Shown piece after piece: positions 16,204 to 24,018 of a DNA stretch of 64,000 nucleotides. The stretch covers positions 1,612,001 through 1,676,000 of the forward strand of contig NZ_RQJO01000008.1 in NCBI RefSeq assembly GCF_003858635.1. The letters are read 5' to 3'. Both the position numbers and the translations under genes were made by a program. Numbering within the stretch: position 1 is the stretch's first letter; each line of letters begins with the position of its first letter. Under the pieces are notes generated by a model that was not told where the DNA came from, ran no database searches, and saw only the letters and a program-made list of their open reading frames with translations. This DNA comes from Larkinella rosea (GTDB lineage: Bacteria > Bacteroidota > Bacteroidia > Cytophagales > Spirosomataceae).

Positions 16204-17556
16204 TCAATAACTAAGCGGGCCACCGGTTCCTTCTTTCTGGGCCTTTTTAATCTGTTTAAGGCCTTCCTGAATCAAGCTGAGCACGATGACCCAACCCAGC
16301 ACGCCCAGCAAAATGTGTTTGAATTGAATACCAAAAATGGACGGCAGCAGCGGCAGGTCGAAGCCCGCGTTCCAGAGCATGTGCATCACCACCACGAGGA
16401 GAAATAACCGGATAAACGATTTTTCCTGCAACAACTCCCACCGAAATTTGCCAAACCCTTTCAATCGCCAGATCGCAGCTGCCGTAATGGCTGTCCAGAT
16501 AATGTGCCCGAACGGAGCCATAATACCCCGCACGACGATGTTGCCGAGCGCCACATCCACCGAACCGTATTCCAGCAAAGCCACGAAGGCATAACCCGCT
16601 GATTCAAAGGCCGCGAAGCCGGTTCCGACGGCGGCACCAAACAGCAAACCATTCAATATCCAGGGGAATTTCTGCTTGTTCCGCATCAACGCCAAAACCG
16701 TCAGCAACTTCCCGGATTCTTCCACAATACCGGCGCTTGAAGCTCCCAGCCAGCTGGATAGAAAGCCGACGTTGCTGAAAAAGAGGAGGGAAATCAGGAT
16801 AGACAGAATACCGCCGGTAAAGAGCAATTTGACGGTTTGGTACAACGAGACGTTCTGGGGTGCGTTCATTTCCCAGAAAAAAATCAGACAGGCAAACGGG
16901 ACGGCAAAGGCGCCAATGAATAACAATCCGGGAATGACAATGATGTTACTGAATTGGGCGGCACCGATGTATAATCCCCAGAAAATCAGTAAGGATGCAG
17001 TCGCCATCCGGCCAAAAAGCCAGGGCTGGGGCCAGGTGGCGGCAATGCTCGAAAGGGGCGGGGTTGTTTCGCGGGTACCAACGGTAAACGCCTTTTCGAT
17101 GTCGTCGTCCGTTCGTTTTTCACCGATTCGGGCAAAGATGGACTTCAGGTTGAAATCCTTGTCGAGTTGATCGATTCCGGCAAAATTGGAAAACCGCTGA
17201 TAGGGTTCGGCAAACTGGTTTTCGGGCGAAGCAGGTTGTTGTGATTTCGCCAATCGCCAGAGTGATGTACCAATCTGTAAACTATCGACTCCTAGCGCAA
17301 CGGTTCCTGTCATTCCTGGCTCGCCATTGAGCCGAATGTATTGATTGTCAACGGTGTGGAACTGAATCTGAGTTCCGTCAAAAAGTAGATTCAGGTGCTG
17401 ATCGGCTACATACGGATCGTCGAGCCGGTAGCTGCTCTGGTTGCCGCTGCCCAGTAGTAAACGCAACTGGGGCGACAAAGCAATGGTTTTTCCGGCATCC
17501 GGACCGGCATAACACTGAAAAATGAATAGGTCGGGCGGTAGAGAATGGGTATGCAT
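16204..17556 (-). CDS. FHA domain fused to PrsW-type intramembrane protease
   Basis: The protein has 450 residues in two parts. Residues about 10-105 look like an FHA phosphothreonine-binding domain: LLLGSGNQSSYRLDD, then VADQHLNLLFDG, then YIRLNG and a final strand block. After a linker of about 60 residues come eight or so membrane helices with the glutamic-protease motifs of the PrsW/CPBP group: EESGK near 278 (Glu pair and Lys), FESAGYAF near 315, HIIWTAITAA near 350 and HMLWNAGFD near 390. Bacillus PrsW cleaves an anti-sigma factor in the membrane. Here the FHA part suggests control by Ser/Thr phosphorylation. That link is an inference, and no kinase or phosphatase gene lies nearby. It starts 12 bases after gldE ends and is probably co-transcribed with it. 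Confidence 0.85.
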   Translation of the reverse strand: MHTHSLPPDLFIFQCYAGPDAGKTIALSPQLRLLLGSGNQSSYRLDDPYVADQHLNLLFDGTQIQFHTVDNQYIRLNGEPGMTGTVALGVDSLQIGTSLWRLAKSQQPASPENQFAEPYQRFSNFAGIDQLDKDFNLKSIFARIGEKRTDDDIEKAFTVGTRETTPPLSSIAATWPQPWLFGRMATASLLIFWGLYIGAAQFSNIIVIPGLLFIGAFAVPFACLIFFWEMNAPQNVSLYQTVKLLFTGGILSILISLLFFSNVGFLSSWLGASSAGIVEESGKLLTVLALMRNKQKFPWILNGLLFGAAVGTGFAAFESAGYAFVALLEYGSVDVALGNIVVRGIMAPFGHIIWTAITAAAIWRLKGFGKFRWELLQEKSFIRLFLLVVVMHMLWNAGFDLPLLPSIFGIQFKHILLGVLGWVIVLSLIQEGLKQIKKAQKEGTGGPLSY

Positions 17557-17568
17557 AGCACGAGTGAG

Positions 17569-18900
17569 CTACGAGCTTGCTGACTGAGTGATCTCTTTTT
17601 GGGTGATTTCGACGTGCTGAATGCGCTTATCATCGGCCGAAAGCACTTTGAACGTAAATCCGGCGTAGCTCACCTCGTCGCCGGTTTGGGGAACGCGGGT
17701 GAATAATTCCAGCAATAAACCGCCCAGTGATTCGCTTTCACCTTTGACTTCGTCAAAATACGAAATATCGACGTTCAATACACGACAAACGTCGGTCAGG
17801 AGAATTTTCCCTTCGATCAGTACCGTTCGCTCATCGATCCGCTGAAACGGAATGGGTTCTTCTTCGTCGAATTCGTCGTTGATGTCCCCAAAAATCTCCT
17901 CGATGATGTCTTCCAGCGTAATTAGCCCGCGCGTGCCGCCGTATTCGTCCACGACAATGGCCATGTGCACCCGCCGTTTCTGAAAATCCTGCAAGAGGTC
18001 ATCAATTTTTTTGGTTTCCGGAATGAAAAAAACCGGTCGGATCAGCGTCTGCCACTGAAACGAATCGTCGCCGTCGAGATGAGGCAATAAATCTTTGAGA
18101 TAGAGAATACCTTCAATTTCGTCTAATGAGGCTTTGTAGACAGGCACCCGCGAATAACCGGACTGACTGATCTGCGCCATCAGGTCCGTAAATGTCAGCG
18201 TTTCGCTGAAAGCCGTGATATCGACCCGCGCCCGCATGGCCTGTTTGGCCGTCAGATTGCTGAAATTGACAATGCCTTTGATCAGCTCGCGCTCTTCCTG
18301 GGTTGATTGACTGCTGGTTAGCTCAACGGCCTGATTAAGTTCTTCCATCGAAACCTTGTAACCCCGCCGGCGGATGCGCTGGTCGATCACGCTCGTCAGG
18401 CTCACCAGCAAAAGCGATAGTGGCCGAAACAGCATCGAGGCCAGCGCCACGAGTGGGGCGGTTCGCCGGGCGACCGACAGGCTGTTCTGGCTGGCGTATA
18501 CTTTGGGAATGATCTCTCCGAACAACACAATGGTCAGCGTTAATACAACCGTCAGGCTCGCTAACACCCAGCCGGATGTAGGGTCGAACTGGGTCAGCTT
18601 CCAGACCAGGTACGTAACGATGACAACAATCGCGAGATTTAATAAATTGTTGAAAATGAGGAGGGACGCTAATAACCGCTTGGGCCGGTCGAGCAGATTC
18701 ATGATCCGTCGTTCAGCTGAGTCGTCGCTGTTGCGACAAAACGCGCGATCGTCGGAGGAAAGGGAGAAAAAAGCGGCTTCCGAAGCGGAAACGACAGCGG
18801 CAAGTGCCAGTAACACCAGCAGAATACCGGCATAAGGGCCATAAAAACTAAGGTAAGTGCTCCAGGTATCGACCTGGAGCACCGGCGGATCGCTATCCAT
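17569..18900 (-). CDS. gldE: GldE: gliding-associated CNNM/CBS membrane protein
   Basis: The protein has 443 residues. It has the architecture of the CorC/HlyC (CNNM) family: a DUF21 membrane domain with about four helices (20-200, including LFGEIIPKVYASQNSL), a CBS pair (about 215-345, with GYSRVPVYKASLDEIEGILY and AIVVDEYGGTRGLITLED), and a C-terminal transporter-associated domain ending near 435. In Bacteroidota the gene lying next to ssb and mutY with this architecture is gldE, required for or supporting gliding and type IX secretion. That order (mutY, ssb, gldE) is preserved here. The usual partner gldD is not seen; an FHA-PrsW gene follows instead. The general family is certain; the GldE assignment rests on gene order. 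Confidence 0.85.
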   Translation of the reverse strand: MDSDPPVLQVDTWSTYLSFYGPYAGILLVLLALAAVVSASEAAFFSLSSDDRAFCRNSDDSAERRIMNLLDRPKRLLASLLIFNNLLNLAIVVIVTYLVWKLTQFDPTSGWVLASLTVVLTLTIVLFGEIIPKVYASQNSLSVARRTAPLVALASMLFRPLSLLLVSLTSVIDQRIRRRGYKVSMEELNQAVELTSSQSTQEERELIKGIVNFSNLTAKQAMRARVDITAFSETLTFTDLMAQISQSGYSRVPVYKASLDEIEGILYLKDLLPHLDGDDSFQWQTLIRPVFFIPETKKIDDLLQDFQKRRVHMAIVVDEYGGTRGLITLEDIIEEIFGDINDEFDEEEPIPFQRIDERTVLIEGKILLTDVCRVLNVDISYFDEVKGESESLGGLLLELFTRVPQTGDEVSYAGFTFKVLSADDKRIQHVEITQKEITQSASS

Positions 18901-18932
18901 GTAATTGCTGATAGGTGAACAAAAACACAGGC

Positions 18933-19475
18933 TTAGAACGGTAGATCGTCGTCCCCTGCGTTATTCAGATCGTCGGGTACCGGTTCCGGTTTCCGGGCTG
19001 CGGGAGCCGCTTGTCGGGCCGGGGCCGGTTGAGGAGCGGCCTGACGGGCGGGAGCGGCTGGTGCCGCCTGCTGCCGGGGGGCCGATACGTCGGACCGCGG
19101 AGCTGATTCGGCGTAGGATTCTCCACCGTCGCTGCCACCATCCTGACGGCCACCGAGGAATTGGAAGGTAGTGGCCCGAACCGTCAGCGAGAAACGTTCC
19201 TTGCCTTCGCGGTCGGTATACGTTTCGGTTTTCAGACGGCCTTCGACATAAATCTGATTTCCTTTTTTGACGTATTTTTCAATGGTTTTTGCCTGGTCAT
19301 TCCAAACTTCGACGCGAAACCATTCGGTTTGGTCAACTTGCTCTCCGGTGCGGGTGGTGTAGCGTTCGTTGGTGGCAACGCTAAATTTGGCAACAACCGA
19401 ACCGCCATCAAGGTAGCGTACTTCAGGATCATTACCCACATTGCCAATCAGAATCACTTTGTTCATACTTGCCAT
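18933..19475 (-). CDS. ssb: Single-stranded DNA-binding protein
   Basis: From the ATG at 19475 the protein has 180 residues and starts MASMNKVILIGNVGNDPEVR, the standard SSB start; an upstream in-frame ATG at 19532 adds 19 unlikely residues. The OB fold covers about 1-110 (FSVATNERYT, WFRVEVWND, YVEGRLKTETY). A low-complexity linker rich in Ala, Pro, Gln and Arg follows (about 125-165). The C terminus is the acidic DDDLPF tip that recruits repair and replication partners. It lies between mutY and gldE, 32 bases before the latter, in an order common in Bacteroidota. The protein coats single-stranded DNA during replication, recombination and repair. Confidence 0.96.
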   Translation of the reverse strand: MASMNKVILIGNVGNDPEVRYLDGGSVVAKFSVATNERYTTRTGEQVDQTEWFRVEVWNDQAKTIEKYVKKGNQIYVEGRLKTETYTDREGKERFSLTVRATTFQFLGGRQDGGSDGGESYAESAPRSDVSAPRQQAAPAAPARQAAPQPAPARQAAPAARKPEPVPDDLNNAGDDDLPF

Positions 19476-19528
19476 AAAACCGTAAATAAAATGATGAATG
19501 GAGACTGAATTACTATAAGTAAAAGTAG

Positions 19529-20617
19529 TCAAAATGGAAGACTTTTCAAATAGTCCGCAATTAAAATTGGCTTTGGTAACCGTTCTGTATCAGACGGTTT
19601 ACAAAAAGTTAAGCCATCCGGCAGTTCTACTTTTCGGTCCTCCGGAACCTCGACCAACCAGAACCGCGCCCGGATTTTTTGATGGGATAAAATGTGCGTT
19701 CGTTCGTCGGATAAACCCCTCAAAATTCCTTCCTGCAACACCCAATTCAGCACCTTTCCTTCGGGTAGTTCGCGGAATGCTTCCATTGGTTCTTCGGTTT
19801 CAATCAGGCAGAAATCATACAGATGCTGCCAGATGTCTTTTCCGGTTCGCTCTTTCAAGGCGATGCGGTCGCCCTGACGGATCACAATGTAATTAAAAAA
19901 TCGTTCGCGGACGGCGGTTTTCTTGCTTTTAACCGGTAACATCCGCTGGCGTCCGGTCAGAAAGGCCCGGCAGCGTTGCTGAAACGGGCAGATCAGGCAG
20001 TCGGGCGAAACCGGGGTGCATTGAATCGCGCCAAATTCCATAATGGCCTGGTTGTAGGTGGCCGGATTGTCAGACGCCTGAATGAGCCGGTTGGCCAATT
20101 CCGAAAAGGTTTTCCTGGCACCAGTGGTCGTGATGTCTTCATCGATGCCAAAGATCCGGGCCAAAACGCGGTACACATTTCCGTCAACCACGGCCACTTT
20201 CTCCTTGAACGCAAAGGAAGCAATGGCGGCCGCCGTGTAGGGGCCAATGCCGGGAAGTTTCAGCAAACCGGCGTAGGTTTCGGGAAACCGCCCGTCGCGT
20301 TGTTCGGCAACATACTGAGCGGTTTTGTGCATATTCCGGGCCCTTGAATAATAACCGAGGCCCTGCCAGAGCCGCAGCAGATCGCGCTCATCGGCCCCGG
20401 CCATCGACTGAACCGTGGGGTAAGCCGCCAGGAAGCGTTCGTAATAGGGGCGACCCTGCGCAACGCGGGTTTGCTGGAGGATAACCTCTGATAACCAGAT
20501 AGAATACGGGTCACGGGTGTGCCGCCAGGGTAAATCCCGTTTATGATGCTCATACCACCTCGTGAGGGTGGCCGCAAAACCGCTTGTTGAGTCGTCTAAG
20601 TCTGAAAACCAATCCAA
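19529..20617 (-). CDS. mutY: A/G-specific adenine glycosylase MutY
   Basis: The enzyme removes adenine mispaired with 8-oxoguanine. The frame is open to 20812, but the first 65 residues overlap the divergent HU gene and its promoter and do not look like MutY. The TTG at 20617 (DWFSDLDDSTSGFAATL follows) is my choice of start, giving 362 residues; it is not certain. The motifs are complete: SEVILQQTRVAQGRPYYERF with the catalytic Glu, helix-hairpin-helix LPGIGPYTAAAIASFAF, catalytic Asp in VAVVDGNVYRVLAR, and the iron-sulfur ligands in CTPVSPDCLICPFQQRC. A NUDIX-like C-terminal domain (about 240-355) follows and recognises 8-oxoG. It heads the mutY-ssb-gldE group and is divergent from the HU gene. 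Confidence 0.93.
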   Translation of the reverse strand: MDWFSDLDDSTSGFAATLTRWYEHHKRDLPWRHTRDPYSIWLSEVILQQTRVAQGRPYYERFLAAYPTVQSMAGADERDLLRLWQGLGYYSRARNMHKTAQYVAEQRDGRFPETYAGLLKLPGIGPYTAAAIASFAFKEKVAVVDGNVYRVLARIFGIDEDITTTGARKTFSELANRLIQASDNPATYNQAIMEFGAIQCTPVSPDCLICPFQQRCRAFLTGRQRMLPVKSKKTAVRERFFNYIVIRQGDRIALKERTGKDIWQHLYDFCLIETEEPMEAFRELPEGKVLNWVLQEGILRGLSDERTHILSHQKIRARFWLVEVPEDRKVELPDGLTFCKPSDTERLPKPILIADYLKSLPF

Positions 20618-20688
20618 AACAATTCGTAACTTGGTGTAGTTGAGAAGAAAAAACAAAGAATTGTGTTTTATCTCTAACAGGAAAAATC

Positions 20689-20696
20689 TACCTTTG
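20689..20696 (+). promoter_or_regulatory. -7 element of the HU gene
   Basis: TACCTTTG matches the Bacteroidota TAnnTTTG -7 consensus, about 64 bases upstream of the GTG start of the HU gene. A TTG lies at 20661-20663, 25 bases upstream, slightly beyond the usual spacing, so the -33 element is uncertain. Confidence 0.45.
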
Positions 20697-20759
20697 TGCT
20701 CCCAATTTGAAGAGGCTTTTTTTTCAACAACTGATTGAACCTTAAAGTTTAGTACGAAC

Positions 20760-21065
20760 GTGACGAAAGCAGACGTAATCGCAGAAATTGCCGAGAAGAC
20801 AGGAATCGACAAGGCAGATGTTCAACACACCATTGAGACGTTCTTTACCGTGATCAAGAATAATCTCGCAAAGAATGAGAACATCTACGTGAGAGGGTTC
20901 GGTAGTTTTATCAACAAAAAGAGAGCCCGTAAAGTGGCCCGGAACATCTCCAAAAACACGGCGATGGTTATTGACGAACACTTCATCCCGAGTTTCAAAC
21001 CGGCTAAAGTGTTTGTTGAGCAAGTCAAAACCCAGGTTAAACGGAACGAAAACGTTTCGGCTTAA
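20760..21065 (+). CDS. HU-family DNA-binding protein
   Basis: The protein has 101 residues and starts at a GTG (TKADVIAEIAEKTGIDKADV follows). It shows the HU/IHF pattern: an N-terminal helical dimerisation part, the beta-arm region VRGFGSFINKKRARKVARN with the conserved GFGSF, then SKNTAMVIDEHFIPSFKPAK, where the usual Pro-rich arm tip is replaced by a slightly different sequence. A short basic tail (VKTQVKRNENVSA) follows. It bends and compacts DNA. HU-type genes often exist in several copies, and the sequence does not say whether this is the main one. It is divergent from mutY and followed by a TPR protein after a small hairpin at 21092-21128. Confidence 0.93.
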   Translation: MTKADVIAEIAEKTGIDKADVQHTIETFFTVIKNNLAKNENIYVRGFGSFINKKRARKVARNISKNTAMVIDEHFIPSFKPAKVFVEQVKTQVKRNENVSA

Positions 21066-21146
21066 TCACTCAGATTCAAAGAGATGGGAGGTTAGACAAG
21101 GGAAAGAAATCTCATCTCTCTTGTCTAATTTCTCGTGTCTGTCAAC

Positions 21147-21989
21147 ATGAACAAATCAATATTTCTCGTCATTGGTGTGGGCGTACTGCTGACGGTGGGT
21201 CTTTATAACTTGCCGAATGTCGTTGTTCGTAACGAAGACCAGAAACTAACCAGTGAAGGGACCACCGATCCGGCTAAGGCCGTACGGGATTCGGCGGTTT
21301 TGCGGACCGATCGGTCCGATTTGCACACGGCCAGCCTTTCGCCCGAACGACAGAAGGAACTGAACCAGTTGAGCAGTCGTTTTGAATCGGCTGATGCCAA
21401 GAAAAAACCGGTTGTCGGTCTGGAGCTGATTCAGGCCTATCGGAAAGCGAGCCGTTTCGACAGTGCGGCCCGGGTTGCCGAACACCTGGCGACCCTGGCT
21501 CCAACCGAAATCAACGTGCTCAGAACCGGGGATTTGTATTATGAAGCCTACGGTTTTGCCGTTGACAACCAGAAACTGGCAGACCTCGGTAAAAAGACCC
21601 GGGAATTTTATCAGAAAGCGCTCGACAGCAACCCCAATCTGTTAGCAGCCAAAGCCAATATGGCGATGACGTACGTAACGACCGACACGCCGATGAAAGG
21701 GATTATGCTGCTGCGGGATGTGCTGAAAGAAGACCCCACCAACGAACTCGGTTTGTTTAATATGGGGCTGTTATCGATGCGTTCCGGTCAGTATAATCGG
21801 GCAGTAGAGCGGTTTCAGGCCATTCTGGTCAGCCATCCGGACAATACCAAAGCCCAGTTTTATCTGGCCATCAGCCTGAGCGAAATGGGCCGGAAAGAAG
21901 AGGCCCGGAAATTGCTGGCCAAAGTGAAAGAACGGGAAAAAGACCCAACGATCCAGGCCGCAGTGAAAGAACTGGAAAAGAATCTGTAA
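21147..21989 (+). CDS. Membrane-anchored tetratricopeptide repeat protein
   Basis: From the ATG at 21147 the protein has 280 residues (an in-frame GTG at 21135 adds four). An N-terminal hydrophobic helix (SIFLVIGVGVLLTVGLYNL) anchors or exports it. From about residue 80 it is built of TPR-like helix pairs, for example DSAARVAEHLATLAPTEINV, AKANMAMTYVTTDTPMKGIM, ELGLFNMGLLSMRSGQYNRA, AQFYLAISLSEMGRKEEARK. The protein probably acts as a scaffold facing the periplasm or cytosol. No partner is evident. In Bacteroidota a TPR protein of this type is often found between HU and the COX24-like/rng pair, but I cannot verify that here. Confidence 0.8.
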   Translation: MNKSIFLVIGVGVLLTVGLYNLPNVVVRNEDQKLTSEGTTDPAKAVRDSAVLRTDRSDLHTASLSPERQKELNQLSSRFESADAKKKPVVGLELIQAYRKASRFDSAARVAEHLATLAPTEINVLRTGDLYYEAYGFAVDNQKLADLGKKTREFYQKALDSNPNLLAAKANMAMTYVTTDTPMKGIMLLRDVLKEDPTNELGLFNMGLLSMRSGQYNRAVERFQAILVSHPDNTKAQFYLAISLSEMGRKEEARKLLAKVKEREKDPTIQAAVKELEKNL

Positions 21990-22002
21990 TCTGGATGGAT
22001 AG

Positions 22003-22121
22003 ATGGTTATATGGTTTTAATGGTTGAAAAGGGGGAAATGGTTGAAGAGATTTAACCTTTCGTAACCGCTTAACCACTTAACCCTTTTTAACCATCCAGC
22101 CATTCAACCATTGTTAACCAT
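22003..22121. repeat. Imperfect intergenic inverted repeat built of GATGGTT/AACCATC words
   Basis: The first half is rich in ATGGTT and AATGGTTGAA; the second half in TTAACC, AACCATCC and ATTCAACCATT. Together they could fold into a long imperfect hairpin between the TPR gene and the small basic protein gene. The same vocabulary occurs at 10213-10284 and around 61230-61270. Confidence 0.5.
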
Positions 22122-22138
22122 AAAAAATAATTACCATT

Positions 22139-22228
22139 ATGCCTTGCGGAAAGAAAAGAAAACGTCACAAGATTGCTACCCACAAGCGGAAGAAGCGCCT
22201 GAGAAAGAATCGCCATAAGAAAAAATAG
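22139..22228 (+). CDS. AURKAIP1/COX24-domain small basic protein
   Basis: ATG to TAG gives 29 residues, beginning MPCGKKRKRHKIATHKRKKR and ending LRKNRHKKK; about two thirds are Lys, Arg or His. Proteins with this sequence pattern are conserved across Bacteroidota and are annotated as AURKAIP1/COX24 domain proteins, related to the C-terminal tail of mitochondrial ribosomal protein mS38. The composition and length are those of a ribosome-bound peptide, so a structural role in the ribosome is likely but inferred. The position directly upstream of rng, an RNase that matures rRNA, agrees with this. It is too short for most ORF cut-offs and easily missed. Confidence 0.85.
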   Translation: MPCGKKRKRHKIATHKRKKRLRKNRHKKK

Positions 22229-22377
22229 GTAGACCGCCTACGGGTGGATAGTACCATACGGGCCGGCCAATCGGAGGACTTATTCGCTTGTGCAGCAGGA
22301 ATCTCACCTGAATGCCAACGAACCGATTGCCCGGCCTTTTTCTATATTTTCAGGCCTCTTAACCGCATATTCATCTT

Positions 22378-23940
22378 GTGAGTAACGAATTAGTCATTAG
22401 TTCGACTCAGAAAGGTGATCGGATAGCACTTTTGCAAGACAAAAGACTGCTGGAATATCACGTTGAAGAGTCGGACAGCAGCTTTACCGTCGGCGATATT
22501 TACTTAGGAACAGTTAAAAAATTAGTGACGGGCCTCAATGCGGCATTTGTCGACATTGGCTACGAAAAAGATGCATTTCTGCATTATTTGGACTTAGGCT
22601 CCAACATTAATTCGCTTAACAAATTCACGAAAGATGTTATCGCGAAACGGACCAATACCGGACGGCTGAATAATTTTAAGCTGGAACCTGAGATTGACAA
22701 ACTCGGGAAGATCGACAAGGTATTGGGTAAGAACGCACCCATTCTGGTGCAGGTTGTCAAAGAACCCATCTCGACCAAAGGACCGCGACTATCCTGCGAT
22801 ATCTCCATCGCGGGGCGGTATCTGGTATTGGTACCCTTTGCCAATACGGTCAATATGTCCAAAAAAATTACGGATAAAGCCGAACGCACGCGCCTGATGC
22901 GCCTGATGTCGTCGATTAAACCGCAAAATTTTGGTGTGATTGTCCGGACGGTAGCCCAGGGGAAAGACGTTGAAGAACTGGATCGCGATTTGACCAATTC
23001 CCTCGAAAAGTGGGAAAAAGGCATTGCCCTCCTGCGCGACGCCAAACCCCGCGACCGGATCATTGGCGAGATGAACCGCGCTTCGTCCATCCTCCGCGAC
23101 ATGCTGAACGAGTCGTTCGACAGCATCACCGTCGATTCCCGGGAGATGTACGATGAAATAAAAACGTACATACACACCATTGCCCCCGAAAAAGAGAAAA
23201 TCCTCAAGTTCTACACGAACAACAAGATGAAGGTTTTCGAGCAGTTCGGGCTTGAGAAACAAATCAAGTCGCTGTTCGGCAGGTCTGTGAGCCTGAATGG
23301 GGGCGGTTATTTAATCATTGAGCACACAGAAGCCCTTCACGTTATCGATGTCAATAGCGGTAACAAATCCAATTCGGAAGAAGATCAGGAAGCAACGGCG
23401 GTCAGTGTGAACAAGGAAGCCGCTAAAGAAATTGCCCGCCAGCTCCGGTTGCGCGATATGGGTGGAATCATCGTGATCGATTTTATCGACATGAAGAAAC
23501 CCGATAACAAGAAAATGATTTTCGACGTGATGCGGGAGGAAATGAAAACCGACCGCTCGAAATTCACGATTTTGCCGCTGACGAAGTTCGGCCTGATGCA
23601 GATTACCCGCCAGCGTGTTCGTCCGGAAATCAATATTGTTACCAAAGAAGTGTGCCCAACCTGTGGCGGCACCGGCACGATTCAGGCCAGTATCCTGATT
23701 ACCGACGCCATCGAGCAGAATTTAGACTATATTTTGACCCGCCAGAACGAGCGTAGCGTGCAGATCATGATGCACCCTTACCTCTACGCTTACTACACCG
23801 CAGGCTGGTATTCGAAGCAGATGCAGTGGTTCGTGAAGCACAAAACCTGGGTCAAGTTGATCAAAGACAGTTCGTTCGGTATCAACGAATTTAAGTTCTA
23901 TAACAAGCAGGGGGAGGAAATTGAAGTGACAACACCCTGA
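22378..23940 (+). CDS. rng: Ribonuclease G (Rne/Rng family)
   Basis: The protein has 520 residues and starts at a GTG (SNELVISSTQKGDRIALLQD follows). An S1 RNA-binding domain lies at about 38-125 (DIYLGTVKKLVTGLNAAFVDIGY). The catalytic core has the metal-binding aspartates in HVIDVNSGNKSN near 322 and IVIDFIDMKKPDN near 366. The zinc-link motif is CPTCGGTG near 426. It lacks the long C-terminal scaffold of RNase E, so RNase G is the better name. It processes rRNA ends and mRNA at AU-rich single-stranded sites. The 148-base gap after the small basic protein gene contains a GC-rich segment but no clear terminator, so the two may be co-transcribed. Confidence 0.94.
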   Translation: MSNELVISSTQKGDRIALLQDKRLLEYHVEESDSSFTVGDIYLGTVKKLVTGLNAAFVDIGYEKDAFLHYLDLGSNINSLNKFTKDVIAKRTNTGRLNNFKLEPEIDKLGKIDKVLGKNAPILVQVVKEPISTKGPRLSCDISIAGRYLVLVPFANTVNMSKKITDKAERTRLMRLMSSIKPQNFGVIVRTVAQGKDVEELDRDLTNSLEKWEKGIALLRDAKPRDRIIGEMNRASSILRDMLNESFDSITVDSREMYDEIKTYIHTIAPEKEKILKFYTNNKMKVFEQFGLEKQIKSLFGRSVSLNGGGYLIIEHTEALHVIDVNSGNKSNSEEDQEATAVSVNKEAAKEIARQLRLRDMGGIIVIDFIDMKKPDNKKMIFDVMREEMKTDRSKFTILPLTKFGLMQITRQRVRPEINIVTKEVCPTCGGTGTIQASILITDAIEQNLDYILTRQNERSVQIMMHPYLYAYYTAGWYSKQMQWFVKHKTWVKLIKDSSFGINEFKFYNKQGEEIEVTTP

Positions 23941-23955
23941 TTTTCAAAGTCTTCT

Positions 23956-23997
23956 ATCATGCAGAAAGCCACCCCAAAAGGTGGCTTTCTGCATGAT
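23956..23997. terminator. Perfect 18-bp hairpin between convergent rng and epimerase genes
   Basis: ATCATGCAGAAAGCCACC pairs perfectly with GGTGGCTTTCTGCATGAT around the loop CCAAAA. It lies 15 bases after rng and 21 bases beyond the stop of the convergent epimerase gene. A T-tract is lacking on both sides, but the position fits a shared terminator or 3'-end stabiliser. Confidence 0.65.
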
Positions 23998-24018
23998 GCG
24001 GAAGTCTGAAAACCGCTT

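Noticed and set aside
17569-18900. Haemolysin or virulence factor
   Set aside because: The CNNM/CBS architecture and the mutY-ssb neighbourhood point to GldE; the haemolysin name is historical.
20618-20812. N-terminal extension of MutY
   Set aside because: It overlaps the divergent HU gene and promoter and has no similarity to MutY N termini.
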